Of a DNA stretch of 64,000 nucleotides, positions 18,274-27,767 are shown piece by piece. The stretch is from Bacteroidales bacterium (lineage in GTDB: Bacteria; Bacteroidota; Bacteroidia; Bacteroidales; UBA932). The stretch covers positions 62,001 through 126,000 of the forward strand of contig JAMPAT010000005.1 in assembly GCA_023667095.1 (NCBI GenBank), in the 5' to 3' direction. The notes under the pieces were generated by a model. The model saw only the letters and a list, made by a program, of their open reading frames with translations. It was not told where the DNA came from and did no database searches. The translations under genes were made by a program, and so were the position numbers. Within the stretch, counting starts at the first letter, position 1, and each line of letters begins with the position of its first letter.

Positions 18274-20895
18274 CTATTCCCTGCGGAAAGCCACCATTCC
18301 TCCTGCACTGAGGAGCAGAAGGAGAAGCAGGGTTATTGAGCTGGCGCGTGAGAGGGCTGCACCCGTTTTATAGGACTGCGGCTCGAAACGCATCACAAGT
18401 TCACCTTCCCCGGCAGGCAGGATGGCTCCACGCAGGATCCAGTCTGCACGGAAGAGGTCTATGCTCTCCACTGGTCCAGCAGAGGCCGCATCTTTGGAAT
18501 CGTCACCGAAATTTCCGGCAATCCATGCCTTCCAGCCTTCAGGATAGTATATTTCGCTGAATACAACGGCCCTGTCATCTGCGAGACGGTATCTGTACCT
18601 CAGTTCATTCGGTGCATACGACACCATTTCGATAAAGTCGTCATCGCTGCACTGTCCGAGTGATGATATTCTCTCCGCTGCCCAGCTGAAGTCCTTGCCG
18701 ACAACAGCCGTTGTGCGCAAATCTGTAGAACGCAGGAGGGCAATCTCGTCATCCGGAGTCTCTGCCGGGACATACGAATCCACAAACCAGGCATTCCCGA
18801 AGGCATAATTGTTCACAACAGGAGGATACTCGCCACCTACAATTATATATTTCCCGTTAAGCATCGAAGTGACAGGGAGATATGGCAGGGCAGACTCCAC
18901 ATCCTGGATGGTCTGCGCCCCGTTGACTGTCTTTACTACAGAATTTATCTCTGACGTGAGATACCTTTCGATAAGGTCCTGGTAACGCTGCATCTTGGCA
19001 GGGCTATACCCTCCGATACACTTATGATGATAGCTCTGGTGCGCATCATTGAATGTATTGACACTTACATCCAGCACCCTGTAGTCAAGGTCCGTATCTT
19101 CATGTATCATCCTGTCAACCGGCCTTTCGGCAAACTGGCTGCTGAAATCCCTCTTTGTCACGAAATTATCCTTGTCCAGATATCTCTTCCCGACAGCAAA
19201 CAGGTCAAAAAGCACAATAAGGCACACTGCAACAGATGCAATTGTCATCCTTCCCTTTACTACAAAGGGCTCTTTTTTCGCGTATGTCCAGGCTATAAGT
19301 GCCCACATTACTGTAATCAGCGTAAATGAGCGCATTGCATCCTTTACAAGGAGATGCCTTCGGTCTGCGGCAAGGGCATCCACCAGGACATCAGGCTGGC
19401 CTGCATCAACACTGCCGCTGAATGTCCCGGCAAGACCGGGGAAGATCACGAGCAGCAGACAGATTCCGGCAGAGAATCCGTATGCAATCCAGCCTGCCCG
19501 CACAACAGCTTTCCTTGGATATCTTTCCTTGAATATCCTGTCAAGCACAAGGAAGCCGAGCACCGGCAATGTGACCTGGAGCACGACAAGGGCCATGGAG
19601 ACGGTCCTGAACTTGCTGTACATCGGGGCATAGTTGAACCACAGCCTTGTGAACCACATGAAATGGTTTCCCCAGGCCAGGAATATGGCAATGACAGTAG
19701 CTGCGAGAAGCCACCATTTCTCCTTGCCCCGGTATAGACAAAGCCCTAATATAAATAGGAACACAGTTATTGCACCCATATACATCGGCCCTGCCGTAAA
19801 CGGCTGCGGACCCCAGTAGAGCGGCAGCGACTTCATCACCTGGTTCAGGTTCGGCTGCCCTGCTCGTTTCAGAAGGTCGTATGTCTCGGAATCCTTGTCA
19901 AGCGGACCGGCAGAAGAGCCTCCGTTGAAATTCGGAATCATCAGGTTCGGCATCTCCTCTATCCCGTATGACCATGCTGTGGCATAGTCAAGGTCCAGTC
20001 CCTTGTCATTATGGCCGGCAGAGGTCGCAGACAGCTCCGAACCGCCACGCATTGTATATTTCGTATATTCCCATGTAGGGATGAGCTTGTTGGAATTTGT
20101 GGCTATCCCGGTTCCACCTATCACAAGAAGGAGGGTCGATGCGGCAAAGAAACGCCCAAATCCCTGTTTCTTGACACATATTGAGATGAACAGGGTGATG
20201 GCATAGAGGAATATTACTATTGCAAGGTAGTATGTAATCTGAGGATGGTTGGCCTTTATCTGCATGCTAAGGGCAAGCGCAAAGAGTACAGAGCCTAGCA
20301 ATGTCTTGGGCAGCCATGATTTCCAGGACTGTTTTCTGTCCGTAACGGCATCCCCGGATTGAGATGAAGCCTTGCGTATTCCCGCCAATGCGCTCCTGTA
20401 TGTAAACACAATGCCGGCAAGTACCCATGGCATGAATGCTATAGCCTGCATCTTGGTGTTGTGCCCGACCTGTATGATCTGGAGGTTGTAGGAGCAGAAT
20501 GTCACTGCAATTGCCCCGGCAACTGCAAGCGTTGTCTCAATGCCGAACGCTAGCATCAGCAGGAAGGCTCCGACAAGCGATATGAGCAGCCAGTTGGCAG
20601 GACGCAGCCCCGACATCATAAGCTTGTACAGCGGATTTGTCCAGTCACCGTCAAAGTCGTCATACATTGCCACTGTCGGCATCCCGCCGAACATTGAATT
20701 CGTCCATAGTGTCTTGTCGTCAGGATGCTGTGCATTATGTTCCGAAATTTCGTGTGTCATGCCTTTCCAGGAGGACGTATCCGACTGGTTCAGTACCTTT
20801 CCGCTGAACACCTGTGGTACAAAGCCGTAGGCGAGTACGGCGAAAAGCATAAATATTCCGATATATTTCAATACCTGTCTTACTGTTTTGCCCAT
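18274..20895 (-). CDS. YfhO-family multi-pass membrane protein
   Basis: An 873-residue inner-membrane protein. The first 600 residues hold about a dozen hydrophobic helices separated by short loops; the last 250 are mostly soluble, with a final helix before MVAFRRE. The early segment with SDTSSWKGM, NSMFGGMPTV and the later ATAWSYGIEEM and PNFNGGSS blocks are typical of Bacteroidales YfhO-like proteins (PF09586). YfhO proteins in Firmicutes help glycosylate lipoteichoic acid; the Bacteroidales role is not established and is probably related to polyprenyl-linked sugar transfer. It lies downstream of a glycosyltransferase on the same strand (113-base gap), which fits a cell-envelope glycan role. 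It appears unrelated to the PULs. Confidence 0.85.
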   Translation of the reverse strand: MGKTVRQVLKYIGIFMLFAVLAYGFVPQVFSGKVLNQSDTSSWKGMTHEISEHNAQHPDDKTLWTNSMFGGMPTVAMYDDFDGDWTNPLYKLMMSGLRPANWLLISLVGAFLLMLAFGIETTLAVAGAIAVTFCSYNLQIIQVGHNTKMQAIAFMPWVLAGIVFTYRSALAGIRKASSQSGDAVTDRKQSWKSWLPKTLLGSVLFALALSMQIKANHPQITYYLAIVIFLYAITLFISICVKKQGFGRFFAASTLLLVIGGTGIATNSNKLIPTWEYTKYTMRGGSELSATSAGHNDKGLDLDYATAWSYGIEEMPNLMIPNFNGGSSAGPLDKDSETYDLLKRAGQPNLNQVMKSLPLYWGPQPFTAGPMYMGAITVFLFILGLCLYRGKEKWWLLAATVIAIFLAWGNHFMWFTRLWFNYAPMYSKFRTVSMALVVLQVTLPVLGFLVLDRIFKERYPRKAVVRAGWIAYGFSAGICLLLVIFPGLAGTFSGSVDAGQPDVLVDALAADRRHLLVKDAMRSFTLITVMWALIAWTYAKKEPFVVKGRMTIASVAVCLIVLFDLFAVGKRYLDKDNFVTKRDFSSQFAERPVDRMIHEDTDLDYRVLDVSVNTFNDAHQSYHHKCIGGYSPAKMQRYQDLIERYLTSEINSVVKTVNGAQTIQDVESALPYLPVTSMLNGKYIIVGGEYPPVVNNYAFGNAWFVDSYVPAETPDDEIALLRSTDLRTTAVVGKDFSWAAERISSLGQCSDDDFIEMVSYAPNELRYRYRLADDRAVVFSEIYYPEGWKAWIAGNFGDDSKDAASAGPVESIDLFRADWILRGAILPAGEGELVMRFEPQSYKTGAALSRASSITLLLLLLLSAGGMVAFRRE

Positions 20896-20960
20896 ATTTC
20901 CTAATTATATCATTTACTACTTCTATTCTGTCATAAGCGTTATTCAAAGCAATCCATATG

Positions 20961-20988
20961 CACGAGACCGATGGCTCGTGGACTTTTT
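20961..20988 (+). other. Hairpin with downstream T-run between glycosyltransferase and YfhO-like gene
   Basis: CACGAG at 20961-20966 pairs with CTCGTG at 20975-20980, with an inner CC/GG pairing, and is followed on the plus strand by GACTTTTT. The T-run is on the strand opposite to both neighbouring genes, so it would terminate plus-strand (antisense) transcription. On the minus strand it is only a stem-loop in the 113-base spacer. The role is unknown. Confidence 0.3.
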
Positions 20989-21008
20989 CCTTCATGGAGA
21001 GCAGGCTG

Positions 21009-22328
21009 CTATATCAGCCTGTCCTTTACAATAAGCGAATCCATCAGCGAGGCCATCCTTGACGTCAGCTCCTTCCTTGAATATTGCGATATTCCTGTTG
21101 TCCCGTGACCGGTGTTTCCCGCCCGGAACCTTGTCCAGCACTCATCCACATATCCTGCAATCCGGTCTGCATCCTCCCAGTCGAAGACCTTTCCTGCCTT
21201 TGCAGAGCCGACAATCATCGCCATTGCCCCGTCGGGCTGCCCTATCCCGAGAATAGGGTTTCCGGATGCGAGGTATTCAAACAGCTTTCCTGGAATTGTG
21301 GCCTTGTATTCAGGCTCCCTGCGCAGCGGAAGTATCAGCAGCGATGCACATTTCTGCTCTTTGACTGCGACTGTATGCGGCTGATAGCCATTGTCCCTCA
21401 GATATTCCGAAAGTCCGGCATCCTCTATTGAGGAGATTATCTCCCGGTCCGTCTTCCCCACAAGCCTTATCCTGAGCATTTTCCGGAACTCCACGTCCTG
21501 TCCGCACTTCTGTGAAAGCACCTGCCAAAGTGCAGCCGGGTTTCCGTCAGCGGCAAAAAGCCCTGTATGCGTCACGTTGAAATATCCATCCGGCTCCACT
21601 ACCGCATCATCGAAATCGCTCTCGTCAAAACCATTTGTTATAAGTTCAACCCTGGTGGAAGTCATCGCTTCAAAGTCTTTCTGGACCATTGGCGAGACAG
21701 CCACGACTGCAGATGCCTCATCAAGTACCTTCTGCTCCAGCCTTTCATGTCTCCTTTCAGTCCAGCGGGTCAGGGACAGATGCTTGAAATAGAACATCTT
21801 TGTCCATGGGTCACGGAAATCTGCAATCCACGGCGTACCTGTAGCCTTTGCCAGCCTGCGGGCAATCAGATGCATTGAATGCGGGGGTCCTGTACTGACA
21901 ATGACGTCCACGGGATGCTCCCTGAGATATTTTTTCAGATAGCATACGGACGGGGCAATCCAGAAGCACCTCGGGTCGGGGATAAAGAAATTGCCCCTTA
22001 TGAACATCGAAAGCTTCTGCATAAAGGTCTTTTTCTTTGCATTGACAGGATTGACCTCATTGCTTCCACCCTCTGAGGCATCCTTGCCGCCAAGCAGACG
22101 GCGGTATATGCCGTAAGGCTCGAAAATCGGCTTTTTCAGCACTGTCGTGCTGGCCGGGATTTCGTCTTCCAGAGTATTGTCCACTGCAAGGAGTTCCGGG
22201 TTCGCCGGTGTATATATGACTGGTTTCCACCCGTATGCGGGAAGATATTTCGAGAACTTGACCCATCTCTGTACTCCGGAACCGCCGGAAGGAGGCCAGT
22301 AATATGTTATTATCAGAACCTTTTTCAT
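21009..22328 (-). CDS. Glycosyltransferase (GT4-like, group 1)
   Basis: A 439-residue cytoplasmic GT-B enzyme. The N-terminus reads KVLIITYYWPPSGGSGVQRW, a common Bacteroidales group-1 transferase start with the glycine-rich acceptor-side loop. The middle has DVIVSTGPPHSMHLI and PWIADFRDPW, and the C-terminal half has the nucleotide-sugar region with PGKLFEYLASGNPILGI, where the Glu of LFEYL is the usual nucleotide-contact residue. No signal peptide or membrane helix. It is the first gene of a two-gene set with the YfhO-like protein and is divergent from mutS. Donor and acceptor sugars cannot be read from sequence. Confidence 0.88.
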   Translation of the reverse strand: MKKVLIITYYWPPSGGSGVQRWVKFSKYLPAYGWKPVIYTPANPELLAVDNTLEDEIPASTTVLKKPIFEPYGIYRRLLGGKDASEGGSNEVNPVNAKKKTFMQKLSMFIRGNFFIPDPRCFWIAPSVCYLKKYLREHPVDVIVSTGPPHSMHLIARRLAKATGTPWIADFRDPWTKMFYFKHLSLTRWTERRHERLEQKVLDEASAVVAVSPMVQKDFEAMTSTRVELITNGFDESDFDDAVVEPDGYFNVTHTGLFAADGNPAALWQVLSQKCGQDVEFRKMLRIRLVGKTDREIISSIEDAGLSEYLRDNGYQPHTVAVKEQKCASLLILPLRREPEYKATIPGKLFEYLASGNPILGIGQPDGAMAMIVGSAKAGKVFDWEDADRIAGYVDECWTRFRAGNTGHGTTGISQYSRKELTSRMASLMDSLIVKDRLI

Positions 22329-22384
22329 GCCTTTTTCTGCAACATGGCAGCCCGTATTTCCTTACGCTGCCACGATAGAACCGC

Positions 22385-22392
22385 CAAATGTA
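22385..22392 (-). promoter_or_regulatory. Candidate -7 box for the glycosyltransferase gene
   Basis: Read on the minus strand it is TACATTTG, a full TAnnTTTG match, 57 bases before ATG 22328. The spacer 22329-22529 (201 bases) also holds the mutS box on the other strand, so this is a divergent promoter region. Confidence 0.45.
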
Positions 22393-22502
22393 CGAAAAAA
22401 TGTAATATTTCCCGTTATCATAGAATGTCAATGGTCCGTCAATCCACTGTCCCAGGATACATTTTGCTGCCATATTTTCTTTCCCAGTTCAAGTAAAGTT
22501 GC

Positions 22503-22510
22503 TATTTTTG
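22503..22510 (+). promoter_or_regulatory. Candidate -7 box for mutS
   Basis: TATTTTTG fully matches TAnnTTTG and sits 20 bases before ATG 22530. Its position supports the ATG rather than a longer 5' extension, giving a very short leader. No clear -33 element. Confidence 0.45.
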
Positions 22511-22529
22511 TAAGCTTGAAAAATTGAAT

Positions 22530-25226
22530 ATGAAAGAGAAGAAAATATCCGAGACACCGATGATGAAGCAGTTCTTTTCCTTCAAGGCTGAACACCCTGA
22601 AGCCCTGCTGCTTTTCAGATGCGGTGACTTCTACGAGACATACGGGGATGATGCGCTGGTCGCCAGCAAGGTGCTTGGTATAGTTCTGACAAAGAGGTCA
22701 AATGCCTCCCCAGACTCCATACCGATGGCCGGATTCCCGCATCACTCCATAGACATGTATATGCCAAGGCTCGTAAGGGCCGGATACAAGGTTGCCGTAT
22801 GTGACCAGCTTGAAGACCCGAAGCTTGCCAAGAAAATAGTCAAGAGAGGCGTAACTGAGCTTGTCACTCCGGGAATAGCCTTCAGCGACCAGCTCCTTGA
22901 GCAGAAGGAGCACAACTATCTGGCTGGCCTGATGTTCGGCAAGAACAGATGCGGGGTGGCATTCCTTGACGTATCCACAGGAACATTCCAGGTGGCCGAA
23001 GGCTCAGTGGACTATATAGGAACTCTTCTCGGTTCGTTCGCCCCGAAGGAGCTTCTTGTCAAGAGAGGATATGAAAAAGAGGTCAAGGAACGCTTCGGCG
23101 AGCATTATTATGTCTCCACCCTTGAAGAATGGGCATTTGTCCATGACTCGTCTGTGGAAAAACTCAGGAAGCAGCTCAATGTGGACTCACTCAAGGGATT
23201 CGCCATAGACACATTCCCGCTCGGGATAACTGCAGCCGGAGCATTACTTATATACCTTGAGCAGACACGCCATTCCGGACTGAGCAACATCTGCTCAATA
23301 TCAAGGATAGACGAGGGGGCATTTGTCTGGATGGACAGGTTCACTTTCCGCAACCTTGAGATTTTCAATTCTGCGGCAGGCGGAGAAGGGGTGTCGCTTG
23401 TGAGCGTAATGGACCGCTGCTCCTCCCCTATGGGTGCACGAATGCTGAGGACATGGCTGTCAATGCCTATAATGGATCTGGAGGAACTGAATTCGCGATA
23501 TGACATCGTAAGCCATTTCATAGGAAACAGGGACGACCTGACGGATGTGCAGGAAAGAATCGGGAATATCGGTGACATGGAGAGGATTATCTCCCGTGCA
23601 GCTGCAGGGCGCATTGTGCCGAGGGAAGTAATGCAGCTCGGACGTGGACTTGCACAGATGGAACCGATTGCAGGGATATGCAGCGGGAAAGGTGTCGGGC
23701 CACTGGAGAAGATGATAGCCTCAATGAGCAACTGCAGCGGACTTCTCGACAGTATTTCACGCACCATGCATCCGGAAACTGCCGCAGCCATAGGGAAAGG
23801 GCCTGTAATTGCAGAAGGCGTGAATGCAGAGCTTGATGAACTGAGAGATATAGCTACCCACGGCAAGGACTATCTGCTTGCAATACAGCAGCGCGAAATG
23901 GAGCGTACAGGAATCACTTCCCTGAAGATAAGCTACAATTCCGTATTCGGCTACTACCTTGAGGTCCGCAACACCCACAAGGACAAGGTTCCGGAGGAAT
24001 GGATAAGAAAGCAGACCCTCGTAAATGCAGAAAGATATATCACACAGGAGCTTAAAGAATATGAGGAGAAGATCCTCGGTGCTGAGGAGAAGATTTATGT
24101 ACTTGAAAGCCGGATTTTCTCGGAACTTATAGCAGACATACAGAAAAATATCCCTGCAATACAGAACAACTGCCGTGTAATAGCCAGGCTTGATGTACTC
24201 GCAGGATTTGCCGAACTGGCAATCTCGAACAGATACTGCCGTCCGCAGATGGACGACAGCCGGACAATTGACATCAAGGGCAGCCGCCATGCTGTAATCG
24301 AGACACTTATGCCTGCTGGGGAGGAATTTATCCCGAATGACATTTACCTTGACAACGAAAGGCAGCAGATTATAATCCTGACCGGTCCGAACATGGCCGG
24401 TAAATCAGCATTGCTCCGGCAGACAGCCCTCATTGTCCTAATGGCCCAGGTGGGTTCATTCGTGCCGGCATCCGAGGCCAGGATAGGATATTGCGACAAG
24501 ATATTCACACGTGTCGGGGCATCGGACAACATATCACGAGGAGAATCCACATTCATGGTGGAAATGCTTGAGACATCGATGATTCTGCATAACCTTTCGT
24601 CACGTTCGCTTGTCCTTCTGGATGAAATCGGGCGCGGTACATCTACATACGACGGAATGTCAATCGCCCGCGCAATTGTGGAGTATATCCATGAATACGG
24701 GGACGGGGCAAAGACACTGTTTGCAACACATTACCACGAGCTTAACGACCTCGAGAACATCTATCGGCGGGTAAGGAATTTCCATATTGCAGTAAAGGAA
24801 GTGGGAAAGAACGTGATTTTCCTGCGCAAGTTGAAAGAAGGGGGCGTTGCACACAGCTTCGGTATCCATGTGGCAAGGATGGCGGGAATGCCTAGACAGG
24901 TGGTCGAGGCCGCGGAAAGGACGCTTGAATCGCTGGAGAAAGGCTCACTGAGGAATATGGTCTCTGCTTCCAATCTGGATGAGACTGCGGCAGCTGCCGA
25001 TGCAGCACAGGAGGAGACCGTCAATAAGAAAGGTACATCAAAACCGCACAATGTCAAGGAAGGACGTGTCGAGAGCGATGGATCAATCCAGCTTTCGTTC
25101 TTCCAGCTGGAAGACCCTCTGCTGATGTCACTCCGCGATGACCTGAACGCTGCTGACATCAACAGCATGACACCTCTGCAGGCCTTTGACCTGCTCAGGT
25201 CCATGAAAGAGAAAATGGGAATATAA
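22530..25226 (+). CDS. mutS: DNA mismatch repair protein MutS
   Basis: An 898-residue mismatch-recognition ATPase that loads on base mismatches and recruits MutL. The mismatch-binding motif GDFYE (near residue 35) is intact. The connector, lever and clamp domains follow, with RRAA-type helical blocks and the KISYNSVFGYYLEV segment. The ATPase has Walker A GPNMAGKS, LVLLDEIGRGTSTYDG as Walker B, and FATHYHEL. The C-terminus has the helix-turn-helix GIHVARMAGMPRQVVEAA and an Asp/Glu-rich tail ending SFFQLEDP. I use ATG 22530; a TTG two codons upstream is possible but less likely. Length is normal for MutS1. It is a housekeeping gene embedded between PUL-type genes, and GH97 starts only 14 bases downstream. 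Confidence 0.98.
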   Translation: MKEKKISETPMMKQFFSFKAEHPEALLLFRCGDFYETYGDDALVASKVLGIVLTKRSNASPDSIPMAGFPHHSIDMYMPRLVRAGYKVAVCDQLEDPKLAKKIVKRGVTELVTPGIAFSDQLLEQKEHNYLAGLMFGKNRCGVAFLDVSTGTFQVAEGSVDYIGTLLGSFAPKELLVKRGYEKEVKERFGEHYYVSTLEEWAFVHDSSVEKLRKQLNVDSLKGFAIDTFPLGITAAGALLIYLEQTRHSGLSNICSISRIDEGAFVWMDRFTFRNLEIFNSAAGGEGVSLVSVMDRCSSPMGARMLRTWLSMPIMDLEELNSRYDIVSHFIGNRDDLTDVQERIGNIGDMERIISRAAAGRIVPREVMQLGRGLAQMEPIAGICSGKGVGPLEKMIASMSNCSGLLDSISRTMHPETAAAIGKGPVIAEGVNAELDELRDIATHGKDYLLAIQQREMERTGITSLKISYNSVFGYYLEVRNTHKDKVPEEWIRKQTLVNAERYITQELKEYEEKILGAEEKIYVLESRIFSELIADIQKNIPAIQNNCRVIARLDVLAGFAELAISNRYCRPQMDDSRTIDIKGSRHAVIETLMPAGEEFIPNDIYLDNERQQIIILTGPNMAGKSALLRQTALIVLMAQVGSFVPASEARIGYCDKIFTRVGASDNISRGESTFMVEMLETSMILHNLSSRSLVLLDEIGRGTSTYDGMSIARAIVEYIHEYGDGAKTLFATHYHELNDLENIYRRVRNFHIAVKEVGKNVIFLRKLKEGGVAHSFGIHVARMAGMPRQVVEAAERTLESLEKGSLRNMVSASNLDETAAAADAAQEETVNKKGTSKPHNVKEGRVESDGSIQLSFFQLEDPLLMSLRDDLNAADINSMTPLQAFDLLRSMKEKMGI

Positions 25227-25240
25227 ATAACTGATATATA

Positions 25241-27184
25241 ATGAAAAAAGCACTAACTCTACTGGCCTTTGCCCTTTTTGCTGCAACAATGTCATCTGCA
25301 GCACCGAAAAATTTCAGCCTTGTCTCACCGGACGGCAGACTGGCAGCATCGATTGAACTCGGCGATGGTATAACATGGGCGGTGTCACAGGACGGTGTCC
25401 AGCTGATTGACCCGTCAGGAATATCAATGTCCCTCACGGACGGGACCGTCTACGGGAACGGCAAACTCCGCAGGGCAGTACGCACAAACTCAGTAGACCA
25501 CAATGAGATAACCTTCATCTTCCAGAAATATGACCTTGTCTTCAGGGCATACAATGAAGGGGTTGCCTACAGGTTTGTCTCCAAGGCAGATGAACCGTTC
25601 AAGGTTGCTTCCGAGGAAGCCACATTCAACTTCCCGGAAGACTGGAACATGTGGGCTTCATACGTATGCCAGCATACGGAGACACTTGAAAGCCAGTTCT
25701 GGAACTCATTTGAGAACACATACACATATTCCCCGATATCCGGATGGAATACCTCAAGGCTTGCCTTCCTGCCACTGCTTGTGGACGCTGCAGACGGGAA
25801 GAAAATCTGTATAACAGAATCGGACCTCACAAACTATCCGGGAATGTACCTCTACAACGGAGACGGCAAGGCTTCCATGAAAGGTGTCTACGCAGGTTAT
25901 CCGAAGGAGATAGAATACGGCGGGCACAACAACCTGCAGGGACTCGTGAAGAGCCGTGAAGACTATATCGCAAAATATGACGGGGCTACTGCATTCCCGT
26001 GGAGAATTGTCGCAGTCTCCTCTTCAGACAAGGAGCTCCTGGCCAACAGGATGGTCTACAACCTGGCAAAGCCTGCCGACCCTTCAATGGATTTCAGCTG
26101 GGTCAGGCCTGGAAAGGTTGCCTGGGACTGGTGGAACGACTGGAACATCAAGGGAGTGGATTTCCGTGCAGGAATCAACAATGACACTTACAAATATTAC
26201 ATAGATTTCGCCTCAAGTAACGGCATCGAATATGTCATCCTTGACGAGGGCTGGGCAGTGAACATGAAGGCGGACCTCATGCAGATAATTCCAGAAATAG
26301 ACCTTGTGGAACTTACAAGATATGCCGCAGAACGCAATGTGGGCCTTATTCTCTGGGCCGGATACTGGGCTTTCGAGAGGGACATGGAGAATGTCTGCCG
26401 CCATTATTCAGAAATGGGAATCAAGGGCTTCAAGGTCGACTTCATGGACAGGGACGACCAGATGATGGTGGATTTCCACAGGAGGGCAGCAGAAATGACC
26501 GCGAAATATGGCCTCATGATAGATTTCCACGGCACATACAAGCCTGCAGGACTGGACAGGACTTTCCCGAATGTAGTCAACTACGAGGGAGTCTTCGGCC
26601 TGGAGAACATGAAATGGAGCAACACCGTCGACCAGGTCACCTACGATGTCACAATACCGTTCATCCGTATGGTTGCAGGACCGATGGACTACACCCAGGG
26701 AGCTATGCGCAATGCAACCAGGGGCAATTACAGGGCAGTGAATTCAGAGGGAATGAGCCAGGGTACACGCTGCCGCCAGCTTGCAGAATACGTAGTCTTC
26801 AATTCACCTCTCTGCATGCTGTGCGACTCCCCTTCAAACTATATGGCAGAGCCGGAAAGCATGGAATACATCTCCAGCATCCCTACTGTATGGGACGAGA
26901 TTGTGCCCCTTGACGCAAAGGTGGGAGACTATGTTGCAGTTGCAAAGCGCAGCGGTGATGTCTGGTATGTCGGTGCGATGACCGACTGGGATGCCCGCAC
27001 AATGGAGCTTGACCTTTCTTTCCTCGGTGACGGAGAGTGGAATATAGAATACTTTGCAGACGGAATCAATGCAGACCGCATGGCATCCGACTACAGGAAA
27101 GGCACCTCTGTCCTGCCTGCATCACGCAAGCTGACAGTCCGGATGGCTCCAGGCGGCGGATTTGCAGCCCGCCTCAGCAGATAA
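25241..27184 (+). CDS. GH97 glycoside hydrolase, probably retaining (alpha-galactosidase-type)
   Basis: A 647-residue periplasmic enzyme with signal peptide (to about SSA20). The N-terminal beta-sandwich (about 25-270) is followed by the TIM barrel (FVDWWNDWNIKG-like block near 297, EYVILDEGW at 330, GLILWAGYW at 368) and a C-terminal beta-domain. Within the family, retaining members carry an Asp nucleophile after strand 4, as in GFKVDFMDRDD (Asp400) here, with a Glu acid/base in the NYEG block (Glu449). Inverting SusB-type members lack that Asp. I therefore expect an alpha-galactosidase-like retaining enzyme, but alpha-glucosidase is possible. It follows mutS by 14 bases and precedes a small lipoprotein by 5 bases, so it is probably in the mutS transcript. 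Confidence 0.93.
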   Translation: MKKALTLLAFALFAATMSSAAPKNFSLVSPDGRLAASIELGDGITWAVSQDGVQLIDPSGISMSLTDGTVYGNGKLRRAVRTNSVDHNEITFIFQKYDLVFRAYNEGVAYRFVSKADEPFKVASEEATFNFPEDWNMWASYVCQHTETLESQFWNSFENTYTYSPISGWNTSRLAFLPLLVDAADGKKICITESDLTNYPGMYLYNGDGKASMKGVYAGYPKEIEYGGHNNLQGLVKSREDYIAKYDGATAFPWRIVAVSSSDKELLANRMVYNLAKPADPSMDFSWVRPGKVAWDWWNDWNIKGVDFRAGINNDTYKYYIDFASSNGIEYVILDEGWAVNMKADLMQIIPEIDLVELTRYAAERNVGLILWAGYWAFERDMENVCRHYSEMGIKGFKVDFMDRDDQMMVDFHRRAAEMTAKYGLMIDFHGTYKPAGLDRTFPNVVNYEGVFGLENMKWSNTVDQVTYDVTIPFIRMVAGPMDYTQGAMRNATRGNYRAVNSEGMSQGTRCRQLAEYVVFNSPLCMLCDSPSNYMAEPESMEYISSIPTVWDEIVPLDAKVGDYVAVAKRSGDVWYVGAMTDWDARTMELDLSFLGDGEWNIEYFADGINADRMASDYRKGTSVLPASRKLTVRMAPGGGFAARLSR

Positions 27185-27189
27185 ACGCA

Positions 27190-27723
27190 ATGACAATGAA
27201 AAGAAGACATAGGCTGCTGGCTGCAATGGCAGCCGCCATATTGGCAATATCGGCATGTGAAAAGGAAGGTACTCCAAGATTCAGGGGCAACTACACCTTC
27301 AAGACCGGAGGGACACTGACTGTAAGGTCCACAGACGCTGTCGCATCAGAAAATTCGACAATATCAATAGTCTCCGAAAACGGACAGATGGACATTGTCA
27401 CGACAGACAAGTCCACCGGGGAAATGATTGTCACAATGAATATCGTAGGCGGCCCTGCCGTAAGGTTCAATGCCAGGGCGGATGGAAAGACACTTACATT
27501 GTCACCTGTCAGGCGGCAGGTGTCACTAAGCCCGGCAAACACATCTTCAGAGATTCTGCGCCCATTGGCGGATGTAGCCGTAGGCGGGACAGGGGAAAGA
27601 TACGACAATCTGGTCATTTTCAGACTGGACTATGAGGGAAGCTACACATACGCCGGCAAAGAATACGAAATCGTGGCAAGTTCGGTAGACTGCATCGCAA
27701 AGCAGAACTGGCAGGCGCACTAA
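27190..27723 (+). CDS. Small lipoprotein of unknown function
   Basis: A 177-residue lipoprotein; ATG 27190 (or 27196) begins a type-II signal ending AISAC (about Cys23). The remainder is rich in short beta-strands with many Thr/Ser and Val: RGNYTFKTGGTLTV, TISIVSEN, NLVIFRLDYEGSYTYAGKEYEIVASSV. This suggests a small beta-barrel or lipocalin-like fold of the sort common in Bacteroidales, but I cannot assign a family. It starts five bases after GH97 and ends 44 bases before the RND adaptor, so it belongs to the same run. An envelope location is the only safe statement. Confidence 0.7.
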   Translation: MTMKRRHRLLAAMAAAILAISACEKEGTPRFRGNYTFKTGGTLTVRSTDAVASENSTISIVSENGQMDIVTTDKSTGEMIVTMNIVGGPAVRFNARADGKTLTLSPVRRQVSLSPANTSSEILRPLADVAVGGTGERYDNLVIFRLDYEGSYTYAGKEYEIVASSVDCIAKQNWQAH

Positions 27724-27767
27724 CATCCAGGAGGACAAGCTGTTAAATTTTACCACCCCGACAATTT

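Noticed and set aside
20961..20988. Intrinsic terminator for the glycosyltransferase gene
   Set aside because: The T-run lies on the plus strand, opposite the gene, so I list it only as a hairpin.
22524..22529. TTG start codon for mutS two codons before the ATG
   Set aside because: The ATG at 22530 is the simpler choice and agrees with the -7 box position; a TTG start cannot be fully excluded.
23108..24290. Two long minus-strand frames (252 and 177 codons) inside mutS
   Set aside because: They overlap the intact MutS frame completely and show no signal peptide or recognisable domain.
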